A program made the position numbers and the translations under genes. Positions 1 through 9,792 of a stretch of 64,000 nt of DNA are shown in pieces. Numbering within the stretch: the stretch's first letter is position 1; each line of letters starts with the position of its first letter. The notes below the pieces were generated by a model. That model was given only the letters and a program-made list of their open reading frames with translations. It was not told where the DNA came from and did no database searches. Source of the DNA: Luteibacter aegosomatissinici (GTDB lineage Bacteria > Pseudomonadota > Gammaproteobacteria > Xanthomonadales > Rhodanobacteraceae); the NCBI RefSeq assembly GCF_023078495.1, contig NZ_CP095742.1, forward strand, positions 3,534,001 to 3,598,000, written 5' to 3'.

Positions 1-297
1 GTGGCCGATATGTACACGGCGCTGCAGTCATCACGCGGTTTCGCGTACATGGTCGCGCAGCAGTTCGATAACGGCGTGAAGTCGCGCATCGACCCGGCTG
101 CGTGCCTGCTCAATGCCTCGACCAATGCGGTGACGGTCGCCCTGGAAGCGATCCAGGCGCTGGGCGGTAATGGCTACATCAACGAGTTCCCGGCTGGCCG
201 CCTGCTGCGCGATGCGAAGCTCTATGAGATTGGCGCGGGTACCAACGAGATCCGCCGCATGCTGATCGGCCGCGAGTTGTTCCACGGCAAATCCTGA
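1..297 (+). CDS. ivd: Isovaleryl-CoA dehydrogenase, C-terminal fragment
   Basis: This is the last 98 codons of an acyl-CoA dehydrogenase whose 5' part lies outside the window; the GTG at base 1 is an internal codon. The helical C-terminal domain is visible, with QALGGNGYINEFPAGRLLRD followed by YEIGAGTNEIRRMLIGREL, a pattern characteristic of isovaleryl-CoA dehydrogenase. That FAD enzyme oxidises isovaleryl-CoA to 3-methylcrotonyl-CoA in leucine catabolism. The methylcrotonyl-CoA carboxylase beta gene that acts next lies about 5 kb downstream on the same strand, which supports the assignment. The stop codon is followed within 10 bases by an inverted repeat. Another short-chain acyl-CoA dehydrogenase remains possible because the catalytic region is not visible. 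Confidence 0.85.
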   Translation: MADMYTALQSSRGFAYMVAQQFDNGVKSRIDPAACLLNASTNAVTVALEAIQALGGNGYINEFPAGRLLRDAKLYEIGAGTNEIRRMLIGRELFHGKS

Positions 298-305
298 TCC
301 AACGG

Positions 306-351
306 CATCGCGCGCAAGCACGCCCCTGATGGAGCGCGCTTGCGCGCGATG
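306..351. repeat. REP-type inverted repeat between convergent genes
   Basis: Two 14-base arms, CATCGCGCGCAAGC (306-319) and its exact complement (338-351), flank an 18-base loop. The second arm carries the TTGCGCGCGAT core found in other intergenic repeats of this window. It sits between the convergent ends of the acyl-CoA dehydrogenase and the autotransporter, where it could act as a bidirectional transcript end. Confidence 0.75.
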
Positions 352-353
352 GC

Positions 354-3194
354 TTACCAGTTGACGCGCACGCTGGCGGTAGCCGACCGCGAATGATCGC
401 GGCTGGCAAACCGCTGATCGACACCAAACGCCAGCTGCGTACGCGATCCCAGGTCCATCCCCGCATTCAGCCCAAACGTCGCTGCCTGCCTCGACAGGCC
501 GATGCCTTCGACCGGTGCCCACTGCGACAGTCCGGTGTAACGCGCCGAGAACACCTCGCCACGCGTTGCAAAGGCGTTCTGCCAGCCCAGCTTCATGTCG
601 AGGCGCAACTTGCCGTACGAGGTGAGCCAGGTGCTACCCGCACGCAAGCCGAAGCCCGCCTGCCAGCGCGAGGTGGTGTGGCCGTCGGCCGCCAGGCCAA
701 AGCCATCGCCACCCAGCTCCTGGAAACCATCGCGGTGGATGCTGGCGTACTGGACGTTCGCGTACGGGGTGAAATCGAACGCGCCCGCGTGCGTGCGGTA
801 ACCGAGTTCGCCGTAGGCCGAGCTGTAGCGACCGTTGTTTTCGCCACCGGTGAACGCGGCCCCCACGTCACCAAAGCGCAGCAAGCGTTGCGTATCGCCA
901 CGGTAGCTGCCAAAGCCGACACGGCCCACGCCGTACCAGTTTGCCCCCTGCGTACCCGCATAAAGCGACCCTTCCGTCGCACGATTACGCTGGCGATCGT
1001 AGTTGCCAGACAGCTGGCCGCTGCTGCGCATCTGCGAAACGGCAACGCCAGCGAAGCCACTGGTGCCAAGACGGATGTCGTTACCAACCATGCTGCCATC
1101 GATGTTGAAGCCCACGTTGCCGAAGCCGCTGCGGCTAAGGCCGCCCTGTGAGCCAAGCGACTGGACCCACGCGCCGCCCTTGCCCATCGCGTCCAGATGC
1201 TGCATCAGGGCGTCGTTCCCGGCATCGATCCCAGCGAGGGTCACCGCCGTGCTTGCGGCATAAAGCTGGCCGGAAAGCGATTCCAGCGATGCCTGGGCAC
1301 TCTGGGTCGTCGCAGACTGCTGTATGCCGCCTGCGGCAATCAGCATGGATGTATCGATAGCGCCAGCGCCGCTCGCACCTGCCGCCAGGTTGTTGCTTAT
1401 CTGCGTCATCGCGCCGTCGACGCGCTGGGCCGAGGAGGTGGCAGCGCGCGATTGAGCCATCGTGGCGTTGGCCACCGCCGGGATGCTGAGCGAAGTGGTA
1501 TCGAGCCAGACTTCCGTGGGAGCGTACTGGAATGTCGACGTGACGAAGACCCCCCCTACCAGTGTCGTGGCGAACTGCCCCTGGATGCTGCTGGCGGTGA
1601 TGACCTGCTGGTGCGACGTCCGCGTGTAGTTGGCAACGGTACTGCGCATATCGATGGCACCCGCGAGACTCGCATTGCCGCCGATCGTGAGCGGGGCGCC
1701 AAGCACAAGGGATAGCGTGCCACCACTGGTCTGCACGAAGTTGCCATCGATATGTGCGCCGCTTGCGCCGACCTTGACGACGCCGTCACTCGCCAGGCTT
1801 CCATGCAAGGTCGCGTTGATCGAGGCGTTACCGGCATGGCCCACGGTCAACGAGCTGGCCAGCTCATTCATGACCGCCAGCGTCGCCCCCTGGTCCACCA
1901 GGGTCGCGCCGGTGTAGGTGTTGTTACCCGTCAGCGTGAGCGTGCCAAAGCCGGTCACGTTCAGGCCACCCGTACCACCAATCGCGTTACTGAACGTCAT
2001 TTGCGCGCCATTGACGTTCGCGTTGAACGTACCCCAGTCGAACCGGCCCGGGCCCAGCACGGCGCGACCGACGTTCAGGCGGCCATAGCCATAAATCGCA
2101 TCCGGACCCGGGTCCCCGAGATCATCGGCGGTGCCGAGGATGATCTGCCTTACCGCGTTGTAATCCAGGGTGGGAAATGCGCTGTGCACGACGGCAGCCG
2201 CGCCGGACACCTGCGGCGCGGCCAGCGACGTACCTTCCCATATCTGGTAGGTGGCGTTGCCACTGTTGGTCGTGCCGGCCGCCGCAACCACGACATCACC
2301 CGGCGCCGCCAGGCAGTAGTTCTTTGCGATACCGCAACGATTGGAATACGACGCGATTTGCGTGGGGTTATTGCTATCGAGGGCGACAACCGCGAGCCAG
2401 CCCTGTTCGACATCGGGTGCCCGCGACGGCAACGCCGCCACATCGGACGGATCGGGACGGCCATCGTTACCCGCGGCGAATACGAACAGATGCGCGCCAT
2501 TCGCCGTGAGCGGCGCATAGGCATCGTGGAAGCTCTTGGTCGCGGCGGCGTCGGTGACGTCCCAGTACACGCCACCCCAGGAGTTATTCAGGATGCGGGC
2601 TCCCCGCGAGGCGACGTCCGCGTTAACCGTGCCGAGCGGATCCGCGCTGGTGGCCTGGTTGCCCTGGCCGGAGCCGTCATCCGTCGGCGCCTTGTCGTTG
2701 ATGATTCGGGCCGACACGATGGTCGCCTGCGGGGCGACACCGCCGGCAAAACTGCCAAAGGGAACACCCGCCGCAATTTCTGCCACGGCCGTGCCATGGC
2801 CGACCACATCGTCCACGCCCGTATTGTTTGTGGATGGATCCACGTAAATCAGTTCGGCGGTCACGCGGCCGGCAAGGGCTGGGTTCAGATGAGCCACGCC
2901 CGTATCGATCACGCCGATGGTTTCACCCTGGCCGTTGAAGCCAAGATTGTGGGCCGCGACAACGTTCGTGAGTCCAAGCTGGGCATCCAACGGGGGCTGC
3001 GCGGGAGTCGTCGGCTGCGTGGGTTGGGTGGGCTGCGTAGGTTGGGTCGGCGGTGTAACCACGCCACCCCCGCCGCCACCGCCGGTACCCACCGTGGTGG
3101 GCTTGCTGCCCCCGCCACCACCGCAAGCGGCCAGCCCCAGGCTCACGCACACGGCCAGCGCAAGGTCGCGCTGGCGCAGGATAATCCTTGCCAT
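354..3194 (-). CDS. Lipidated subtilisin-like autotransporter serine protease
   Basis: The 946-residue protein starts with a lipoprotein signal (lipobox LAAC, Cys24). Gly-rich and PTQ-repeat linkers follow (about 35-68), then an S8 subtilisin domain with Asp97 (VIDTG), His133 (GHGTAVA) and Ser323 (GTSLAAP). A passenger with an autotransporter-associated repeat (GNNTYTGAT) leads to a C-terminal beta-barrel of about 280 residues that ends in an aromatic residue (VRVNW). This domain order matches NalP/SphB1-like autotransporters, in which a lipid anchor holds the protease at the cell surface. The likely role is cleavage of its own or other surface proteins, but the substrate is unknown. It is a single gene, convergent with the upstream dehydrogenase and divergent from the thiolase. 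Confidence 0.9.
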   Translation of the reverse strand: MARIILRQRDLALAVCVSLGLAACGGGGGSKPTTVGTGGGGGGGVVTPPTQPTQPTQPTQPTTPAQPPLDAQLGLTNVVAAHNLGFNGQGETIGVIDTGVAHLNPALAGRVTAELIYVDPSTNNTGVDDVVGHGTAVAEIAAGVPFGSFAGGVAPQATIVSARIINDKAPTDDGSGQGNQATSADPLGTVNADVASRGARILNNSWGGVYWDVTDAAATKSFHDAYAPLTANGAHLFVFAAGNDGRPDPSDVAALPSRAPDVEQGWLAVVALDSNNPTQIASYSNRCGIAKNYCLAAPGDVVVAAAGTTNSGNATYQIWEGTSLAAPQVSGAAAVVHSAFPTLDYNAVRQIILGTADDLGDPGPDAIYGYGRLNVGRAVLGPGRFDWGTFNANVNGAQMTFSNAIGGTGGLNVTGFGTLTLTGNNTYTGATLVDQGATLAVMNELASSLTVGHAGNASINATLHGSLASDGVVKVGASGAHIDGNFVQTSGGTLSLVLGAPLTIGGNASLAGAIDMRSTVANYTRTSHQQVITASSIQGQFATTLVGGVFVTSTFQYAPTEVWLDTTSLSIPAVANATMAQSRAATSSAQRVDGAMTQISNNLAAGASGAGAIDTSMLIAAGGIQQSATTQSAQASLESLSGQLYAASTAVTLAGIDAGNDALMQHLDAMGKGGAWVQSLGSQGGLSRSGFGNVGFNIDGSMVGNDIRLGTSGFAGVAVSQMRSSGQLSGNYDRQRNRATEGSLYAGTQGANWYGVGRVGFGSYRGDTQRLLRFGDVGAAFTGGENNGRYSSAYGELGYRTHAGAFDFTPYANVQYASIHRDGFQELGGDGFGLAADGHTTSRWQAGFGLRAGSTWLTSYGKLRLDMKLGWQNAFATRGEVFSARYTGLSQWAPVEGIGLSRQAATFGLNAGMDLGSRTQLAFGVDQRFASRDHSRSATASVRVNW

Positions 3195-3393
3195 CTTCGA
3201 TTTTCCCCAGTTTCGACATCAATGTCGCGCCACCGCCCCTTGCGGCGGCGCCCTGCGGAATCTTGGCACAAATAGCTGCGGATCGTCCGTGAAGAATGCC
3301 GCAGTGCGCATTGCCCGCCCCTGCCCCGCACTGCGATACTCCGCCGGTTTCCGTCCCCTCAGGGGCGGCCATTTGAAGTACCACGGAGTCCCC

Positions 3394-4569
3394 ATGTCCG
3401 ACATCGTCATTGCGGGTGCCAAGCGCACCGCCATTGGTTCCTTCCTTGGCCAGTTCACGGGCGTCCCCACGCCGGAACTGGGCGCTATCGCCATCAAGGC
3501 GGCCCTCGACCAGGCCGGCGTGGGCGCGGCGGACGTCAGCGAAGTCATCATGGGCTGCGTGCTCCCCGCCAACCTGGGCCAGGCGCCTGCTCGCCAGGCG
3601 TCGCTCAAGGCCGGCCTGCCGGTGGGCACGGGCTGCACCACGATCAACAAGGTATGCGGATCCGGCATGAAGGCGATCATGCTTGCCCATGACCTGATCA
3701 AGGCCGGTTCGGCCTCGGTGGTCGTCGCCGGCGGCATGGAATCCATGACCAATGCGCCGCACATGGTGAACGCGCGTACTGGCATCCGTTATGGCGATGG
3801 CCAGCTTGTGGATCACATGGCATGGGATGGTCTCACCAACCCATACGACGGCAAGTCCATGGGCGTGTTCGGTGAGCAGTGCGCCGACAAGTACCACTTC
3901 ACGCGTGAAGAACAGGATGCCTACGCCATCGCGTCGGTGGAGCGTGCCAAGGCCGCACAGGCCGCCAAGGCCTTCGCCAACGAGATCGTTCCGGTCACCG
4001 TCCAGGGCCGCAAGGGGCCCCAGGATTTCGTGGAAGACGAGCAGCCGGGCCGCTCCGATACGGCGAAGATCCCGACCCTGCGCGCCGCTTTCCGCAAGGA
4101 AAACGGCACCATTACGGCCGCCAGCTCGTCGAGCATTTCCGATGGCGCCGCGGCGCTCGTGCTGATGTCGGCCGACGATGCGAAGGCGAAAGGTGCCACG
4201 CCGCTGGCCCGCGTCGTGGCGCACGCCACGCATTCGCAGGAGCCGGAGTGGTTCACCACGGCGCCCGTGGGCGCGATCCAGAAGGTGCTTGCCAAGGCCG
4301 GCTGGAAGGTGGAAGACGTGGATCTTTTCGAGATCAACGAGGCGTTTGCCGTGGTGCCGATGGCCGTGATGCGCGAACTGGGCGTCGCCCACGAAAAGAT
4401 CAACGTCAATGGTGGCGCATGCGCCCTCGGCCATCCGATTGGTGCGAGTGGCGCGCGCATCGTGGTCACTCTTCTCAATGCCTTGACGGCCCGTGGGGCA
4501 AAAAGGGGCGTCGCCTCGCTGTGTATCGGTGGCGGCGAAGCAACGGCTATCGCCATCGAACTGGTGTGA
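3394..4569 (+). CDS. Acetyl-CoA C-acetyltransferase (thiolase)
   Basis: This 391-residue thiolase condenses or cleaves acetoacetyl-CoA. The nucleophilic Cys88 lies in INKVCGSGMKA, the His motif in NVNGGACALGHPIGASGAR, and the C-terminal catalytic Cys in SLCIGGGEA. The ATG at 3394 was chosen because the family N-terminus (MSDIVIAGAKRTAIG) begins there; the frame is open further upstream but without family similarity. Flanking leucine-degradation genes fit a role in finishing acetoacetate or acetoacetyl-CoA breakdown. A biosynthetic (PhaA-like) role cannot be excluded. Confidence 0.9.
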   Translation: MSDIVIAGAKRTAIGSFLGQFTGVPTPELGAIAIKAALDQAGVGAADVSEVIMGCVLPANLGQAPARQASLKAGLPVGTGCTTINKVCGSGMKAIMLAHDLIKAGSASVVVAGGMESMTNAPHMVNARTGIRYGDGQLVDHMAWDGLTNPYDGKSMGVFGEQCADKYHFTREEQDAYAIASVERAKAAQAAKAFANEIVPVTVQGRKGPQDFVEDEQPGRSDTAKIPTLRAAFRKENGTITAASSSSISDGAAALVLMSADDAKAKGATPLARVVAHATHSQEPEWFTTAPVGAIQKVLAKAGWKVEDVDLFEINEAFAVVPMAVMRELGVAHEKINVNGGACALGHPIGASGARIVVTLLNALTARGAKRGVASLCIGGGEATAIAIELV

Positions 4570-4729
4570 AGCCTACGTCGAAAGAACGGGTGTTATTAGC
4601 GCCATCATCACGCGATTTGCATGGGTTTTAATGCGCCCTGAAGCAAATCCCGTCGATGCTGGCGATGCCCAGACAACTGAGCTATTAATGTGCCCGCCTA
4701 ACGGCATTCCACGGCTAAGGAGAACCACA

Positions 4730-5116
4730 ATGAATTTCACGCGTACCCTTCTCGCCTCCGGGCTCGTCGCGCTTCTGGCAGCTTGCAGCAACGGCGCGCA
4801 GGATTCCGCGCAGGATGCCCAGAAGTCGGCAGCCGACGCCCAGCAGCAGGCCGACAAGGCCCAGCAGGCCGCCGATCAGTCGCAGAACGCCGCGACCACC
4901 CAGGCCGCCGACCAGGCCCAGCAATCGGCTGACCAGGCCAAGGATGCCGCCGCCCAGGCCCAGAACGCCGCTTCGGCCTCCACCGCCGGCGGTGCGTCGG
5001 AAGCTTCGAAGGATGCCGCATCCAACGCCGCTGACCAGGCGGACAAGTCGGCCGACCAGGCGAAGGACGCCGCGTCCAATGCCAAGGATGCGAAGGACGA
5101 CTCCACGAAGAAGTAA
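4730..5116 (+). CDS. Small Ala/Gln/Asp-rich coiled-coil lipoprotein
   Basis: A 128-residue protein starts at an ATG preceded by TAAGGAG at 7-nt spacing. The N-terminus is a lipoprotein signal with lipobox LAAC (Cys20). The rest is almost entirely Ala, Gln, Asp, Lys and Ser in repeats such as ADQAQQSADQAKDAA, which should form a long helical coiled coil. It ends with lysines (STKK), recalling Lpp-type tails, although this is not sufficient to infer peptidoglycan attachment. The gene is monocistronic and followed by a strong terminator. I do not recognise a named family, and function is unknown beyond a probable periplasmic or outer-membrane lipoprotein. Confidence 0.8.
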   Translation: MNFTRTLLASGLVALLAACSNGAQDSAQDAQKSAADAQQQADKAQQAADQSQNAATTQAADQAQQSADQAKDAAAQAQNAASASTAGGASEASKDAASNAADQADKSADQAKDAASNAKDAKDDSTKK

Positions 5117-5141
5117 CCCGCCCGCGGTTTGCTTCAGGAAG

Positions 5142-5168
5142 CGGCCACCCCAGGGTGGCCGTTTTTTT
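5142..5168 (+). terminator. Rho-independent terminator after lipoprotein gene
   Basis: The 9-bp stem CGGCCACCC / GGGTGGCCG closes a 2-base loop and is followed directly by seven T residues, 25 bases after the lipoprotein stop codon. Confidence 0.9.
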
Positions 5169-5249
5169 GCCTGCGGCCTGCGGCAGCGCAGCGTTTTCCG
5201 GCGGCTTTGCGCCGCTATGATGGTGGTTTGATCCGCTCGAAGACGGCCC

Positions 5250-6857
5250 ATGCCCATCCTCACGTCGCAACTCGATACCCGCTCCCCTGAATTCCAGGCG
5301 GCAAGCCAGCGTTTGCGCGCCCTCACCGATGATCTGCGCGACACGCTGAAGCGTACTGCCGAGGGCGGTGGTGCGAAGGCGCGTGAAAAGCACGTGGCTC
5401 GTGGAAAGCTCCTGCCACGCGAACGCATCCGCGCCCTGTTGGATCCGGGCTCGCCCTTCCTGGAAATCGCACCGCTTGCCGCCCATGGCATGTACGACGA
5501 TGCCGCGCCCGCTGCAGGCGTGATCGCCGGCATCGGCCGCGTGATGGGTCAGGAGGTGGTGGTGCTTGCGAACGACGCCACCGTCAAAGGGGGTACCTAC
5601 TTCCCCATGACGGTGAAGAAGCACCTGCGTGCACAGGAAGTGGCGATGGAAAACCGCCTGCCCTGTGTCTACCTGGTGGATTCGGGCGGCGCGTTCCTGC
5701 CCCTCCAGGACGAGGTGTTTCCCGACCGCGAGCACTTCGGCCGCATTTTCTACAACCAGGCGCGCATGAGCGCGCAGGGCATTCCGCAGATCGCCGTGGT
5801 CATGGGCTCATGCACCGCGGGCGGCGCTTACGTGCCCGCGATGAGCGATGAAACGATCATCGTGCGCGAGCAGGGCACGATTTTTCTTGGCGGCCCGCCG
5901 CTGGTCAAGGCGGCTACGGGTGAGGTGGTCGATGCCGAAGCCCTGGGCGGCGCGGACGTGCATACCTCCGTGTCGGGCGTGGCCGATCACTTCGCGGAAA
6001 ACGATGCCCATGCGCTTTCCATCGCGCGCGATATCGTGGGCTCGCTCAACCACATGAAGAAGATGCCGCTCGCCGTGCGGCCACCGCTTGAGCCGCGGTT
6101 TGCCGCGGAAGAACTCTACGGTGTGATCCCCGAGGATACCCGGCGCCCGTTCGATATCCGCGAAGTCATCGCGCGCGTGGTCGATGACTCCGAGTTCCAC
6201 GAGTTCAAGGCCCGCTACGGCAAGACCCTGGTCACGGGTTTCGCGCACATCCATGGGTACCCGGTGGGCATCATTGCCAACAACGGCATCCTTTTTGGTG
6301 AAAGTGCGCAGAAGGGTGCGCACTTCATCGAGTTGTGCAACCAGCGCAACGTGCCACTGGTGTTCCTGCAGAACATCACCGGCTTCATGGTGGGCAAGAA
6401 ATACGAAAACGCCGGCATCGCGAAAGACGGCGCAAAGATGGTCACGGCCGTGGCGTGCTCGCACGTTCCTAAATTCACCGTGGTCATCGGCGGCTCCTTC
6501 GGCGCCGGCAACTACGCCATGTGCGGCCGCGCCTACGGCGCCCGCTTCCTGTGGATGTGGCCGAACGCCCGCATCAGCGTGATGGGTGGCGAGCAGGCTG
6601 CCTCAGTGCTCGCGACGGTGCGTCGTGATGGCATCGAGGCCAGCGGCGGCACGTGGAGCGCGGAGGAAGAGGAAGCATTCAAGGCACCCGTGCGCGACCA
6701 GTATGAACGCCAGGGGCACCCGTACTACGCCAGTGCGCGGCTCTGGGACGATGGCATCATCGATCCGGCGGATACACGCCGCGTGCTCGGGCTGGCGATC
6801 TCGGCGTCGCTCAACGCACCGATCGAACAAGGCCGTTTCGGCGTGTTCCGCATGTAA
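5250..6857 (+). CDS. mccB: 3-methylcrotonyl-CoA carboxylase beta subunit (carboxyltransferase)
   Basis: A 535-residue carboxyltransferase, the usual length for MCC beta subunits. It transfers CO2 from biotin to 3-methylcrotonyl-CoA in leucine degradation. The N-terminal half carries the acyl-CoA-binding crotonase-like fold ([36 protein letters not shown]). The C-terminal half has [20 protein letters not shown] and [17 protein letters not shown], typical of MCC rather than propionyl-CoA carboxylase. The biotin-carrying alpha subunit is not in the window and xseA follows directly, so the two subunits are apparently not encoded side by side downstream. The isovaleryl-CoA dehydrogenase supplying the pathway ends 5 kb upstream. 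Confidence 0.93.
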   Translation: MPILTSQLDTRSPEFQAASQRLRALTDDLRDTLKRTAEGGGAKAREKHVARGKLLPRERIRALLDPGSPFLEIAPLAAHGMYDDAAPAAGVIAGIGRVMGQEVVVLANDATVKGGTYFPMTVKKHLRAQEVAMENRLPCVYLVDSGGAFLPLQDEVFPDREHFGRIFYNQARMSAQGIPQIAVVMGSCTAGGAYVPAMSDETIIVREQGTIFLGGPPLVKAATGEVVDAEALGGADVHTSVSGVADHFAENDAHALSIARDIVGSLNHMKKMPLAVRPPLEPRFAAEELYGVIPEDTRRPFDIREVIARVVDDSEFHEFKARYGKTLVTGFAHIHGYPVGIIANNGILFGESAQKGAHFIELCNQRNVPLVFLQNITGFMVGKKYENAGIAKDGAKMVTAVACSHVPKFTVVIGGSFGAGNYAMCGRAYGARFLWMWPNARISVMGGEQAASVLATVRRDGIEASGGTWSAEEEEAFKAPVRDQYERQGHPYYASARLWDDGIIDPADTRRVLGLAISASLNAPIEQGRFGVFRM

Positions 6858-6906
6858 CTCCCCGCCCCATCGACATTCCGGGCCGGCGTGATAACCTCGC
6901 CGGTCC

Positions 6907-8253
6907 ATGTCCGATAGCACTGACCGCGCGGCACCCGAGATCTTCACGCCATCCGGCCTGAACCGGTTGGTGCGCGATCTGCTGGAAGATGCCCTGCCCA
7001 TGGGCGTGTGGATCGAGGGCGAACTCTCCAACGTCGCTCGCCCGTCATCGGGCCACATCTACTTCACCCTGAAAGACGCGAACGCGCAGGTACGCTGCGC
7101 CATGTTCCGCATGGCCGCTTCGCGCCTGCGTTTTCGGCCCGTCGATGGCATGCATGTCCTCATGCGTGCCAAGGTGGGCCTGTACGAAGCGCGCGGTGAA
7201 TTCCAGCTTGTCGCGGATCACATGGAGCCCGCGGGCGAAGGCGCCCTGCAGCGGGAGTTCGAACAGCTCAAGGCCCGCCTTGGCGCCGAGGGCTTGTTCG
7301 ATACGGAGCGCAAACGCGCCCTGCCCGCCTTCCCCCGCCGTATCGGCGTGGTGACCTCGCCCTCAGGCGCGGCCATCCGTGACGTACTCAGCGTGCTGGG
7401 CCGCCGCCTTGGGCTGGCCGAGGTCGAGGTACTGCCTGTGCCCGTGCAGGGCCGCGAAGCTCCACCGGCCATCGCCGCCATGCTTCGGCGGGCATCTGCC
7501 AGCGGCCGCTACGACGTGATCCTTGTGACACGTGGCGGCGGTTCGCTTGAGGATCTGTGGGCCTTCAACGACGAGCAGGTCGCCCGCGCCATCCACGCCA
7601 GCGAGGTCCCGGTCGTTTCCGCCGTCGGGCACGAGGTGGATTTCACGATCGCCGACTTCGTCGCCGACCTGCGGGCCGCCACCCCATCGGCCGCCGCCGA
7701 ACTACTGGTGCCCGATGCGGCCGACCTGGCCCGCCAGCTGGAGCGCCTGCGCCAGCGCATGGCCACCCTCGTGACCCGCCGCCTGCAAGCGGCCGCGCAA
7801 CGCACGGATCACCTGCATGCGCGGCTCAACTCGCAGCGGCCCCAGGCGCGCCTGGCGCGGGATGCGCAGCGCCTGGAGGCCCTGCGGCGGCGCCTGCACC
7901 ATGCGATCGACCAGTCCAACGCCTTGCGCCGCGCACGCGTGGATCGGCTTCAGGCGCGTCTTGGCGCGCAGCATCCGCGGCTGCGGTTGACCCCCATGAG
8001 CCTGCGTCTTGCCGAGCTGCGCCAGCGGCTCGCGACGGGCATGGCACGCCGCATCGAGCGGGACCGGCTGCGTGTCCAGCAACAGGGGCGCACGCTGCAT
8101 GCCGTGAGCCCGCTTGCCACGCTGGAACGCGGGTACGCCATCGTGTTTGACCAGCGCGATGCGATTGTCCGCCGTGCGGGCGATGTGGCTATTGGCGAGC
8201 GCGTACGGGTGATGCTGGCCGAGGGCCAGATGCAGCTGGTACGCGACGAATAG
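6907..8253 (+). CDS. xseA: Exodeoxyribonuclease VII large subunit
   Basis: A 448-residue protein matches XseA end to end. The N-terminal OB-fold (about 10-110) contains [19 protein letters not shown]. The central nuclease domain has [29 protein letters not shown] and [19 protein letters not shown] long Arg/Leu-rich coiled-coil C-terminal region binds XseB, ending in the conserved [10 protein letters not shown]. With the small subunit it degrades single-stranded DNA from both ends. xseB is not adjacent. The gene lies 49 bases after mccB. Confidence 0.95.
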   Translation: MSDSTDRAAPEIFTPSGLNRLVRDLLEDALPMGVWIEGELSNVARPSSGHIYFTLKDANAQVRCAMFRMAASRLRFRPVDGMHVLMRAKVGLYEARGEFQLVADHMEPAGEGALQREFEQLKARLGAEGLFDTERKRALPAFPRRIGVVTSPSGAAIRDVLSVLGRRLGLAEVEVLPVPVQGREAPPAIAAMLRRASASGRYDVILVTRGGGSLEDLWAFNDEQVARAIHASEVPVVSAVGHEVDFTIADFVADLRAATPSAAAELLVPDAADLARQLERLRQRMATLVTRRLQAAAQRTDHLHARLNSQRPQARLARDAQRLEALRRRLHHAIDQSNALRRARVDRLQARLGAQHPRLRLTPMSLRLAELRQRLATGMARRIERDRLRVQQQGRTLHAVSPLATLERGYAIVFDQRDAIVRRAGDVAIGERVRVMLAEGQMQLVRDE

Positions 8254-8351
8254 CCATCGCCCACCGCCCGCGCGCGGCAAACCGCCTCACGACAAGTGAA
8301 CGCTTGCGGTTGGATCATGGCAAATAATGCTGCCAATGAGGGCCCCCGCCC

Positions 8352-9782
8352 ATGCTCGACAAGAGCTATCCCTATTACCTCGCCAACAAGGCCGTAAAAG
8401 CCCGGGCGAAGCTCGACGTGATCGATAAATACACCGGCAAGGTGGCCACCCGGGTGGCGCTGCCGGATGCTGACGCCCTGGATAAGGCGATCGCCGCCGC
8501 AACAGCCGCGGCTGGTGCGATGAAGGCGTTCAGGCCATGGCAACGCCAGGCCGTCCTTGAGCATTGCGTGGCGCGTTTCCGCGAGCGCAAGGATGAGCTG
8601 GCCTATGCACTCTGCGTTGAAGCAGGCAAGCCAATCAACGATGCCCACGGCGAAGTGATCCGCCTGATCGAGACGTTCAAGATCGCGGCCGAAGAGGCCG
8701 TGCGAATAAATGGCGAGACGATCAACCTTGAGATATCGGCGCGAGCCAATGGCTACCAGGGTTTTACACGCAAGGTCCCGCTGGGCCCGGTGGCATTCAT
8801 CACCCCCTTCAACTTTCCGCTGAACCTGGTAGCGCACAAGGTCGCACCGGCGATCGCGGCCGGCTGCCCCTTCGTCCTGAAACCGTCGGAGCGCACCCCG
8901 CTCGGCGCGTTGATCATCGGCGAGATCCTGGCGGAGACCGACCTGCCCAAAGGCGCATTTTCTGTCTTGCCCCTCGACGGGAAGGCGGCCGCACCGCTGG
9001 TGACGGACCCACGACTGAAGCTCCTCTCGTTCACCGGCGGGCTCATCGGCTGGGACCTGAAGGCGCAGGCTGGCCACAAGAAGGTCACGCTGGAGCTGGG
9101 TGGCAACGCCGCATGCATCGTTGACGCGGATCAAGCGGACCGGCTGGATGCCGTCGTTGATCGCCTGGTATTCGGTGCCTTCTATCAGTCAGGGCAGAGC
9201 TGTATCAGCGTCCAGCGTATTCTCATCCACGATGATGTGTACGACGCATTGAAGCGCAAGCTCGTCGCGAAAGTGGCGACACTCAAGGCGGGCGATCCGA
9301 AGAAGAAGAGCACGTTCCTTGGGCCCATGATCGACGAGGCCGCCGCGCAGCGCCTGGAAACCTGGATCGGCGAGGCGAAGAAAGGTGGCGCGCGCCTGCT
9401 ATGTGGGGGTGGCCGCAAGGGCGCCATGCTCGAAGCCACCTTGCTTGAAAAAGTGCCACGCGATGCGAAGCTGCAACGCATGGAAGCATTTGGCCCTGTT
9501 GCCATCCTCGATCGCTTCATGACGTTTGACGAGGCCGTCGGCCTCGTCAACGACTCGGATTTCGGACTGCAGGCCGGCGTCTTCACCCATGACCTGCGTC
9601 ACGCCATGCGGGCGTGGGATGCGCTCGAACAAGGTGGCGTCATCATCAATGACGTGCCCAGCTTCCGCGTCGACAACATGCCTTACGGGGGTGCCAAGTC
9701 ATCGGGCATCGGGCGCGAAGGCGTACGTTATGCCATCGATGACATGAGCGAACTTCGCCTGATGGTGTTGCGCGAGGTCTAG
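8352..9782 (+). CDS. NAD(P)-dependent aldehyde dehydrogenase family protein
   Basis: A 476-residue ALDH with the complete active site: general base Glu248 in TLELGGNA and nucleophile Cys284 in SGQSCISVQR. The cofactor-binding motif KPSERTPLGA precedes them, and the C-terminal SFRVDNMPYGGAKSSGIGREG loop is present. It oxidises an aldehyde to an acid. The substrate cannot be read from sequence, though the family resembles lactaldehyde, glyceraldehyde-3-phosphate and semialdehyde dehydrogenases. It is convergent with the downstream flavoprotein gene, with only 10 bases between the two ends. Confidence 0.85.
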   Translation: MLDKSYPYYLANKAVKARAKLDVIDKYTGKVATRVALPDADALDKAIAAATAAAGAMKAFRPWQRQAVLEHCVARFRERKDELAYALCVEAGKPINDAHGEVIRLIETFKIAAEEAVRINGETINLEISARANGYQGFTRKVPLGPVAFITPFNFPLNLVAHKVAPAIAAGCPFVLKPSERTPLGALIIGEILAETDLPKGAFSVLPLDGKAAAPLVTDPRLKLLSFTGGLIGWDLKAQAGHKKVTLELGGNAACIVDADQADRLDAVVDRLVFGAFYQSGQSCISVQRILIHDDVYDALKRKLVAKVATLKAGDPKKKSTFLGPMIDEAAAQRLETWIGEAKKGGARLLCGGGRKGAMLEATLLEKVPRDAKLQRMEAFGPVAILDRFMTFDEAVGLVNDSDFGLQAGVFTHDLRHAMRAWDALEQGGVIINDVPSFRVDNMPYGGAKSSGIGREGVRYAIDDMSELRLMVLREV

Positions 9783-9792
9783 CGCATCACCA

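Noticed and set aside
2923-4434. A 503-codon minus-strand open frame antisense to the thiolase.
   Set aside because: It crosses the autotransporter N-terminus and the promoter region, and shows no family similarity.
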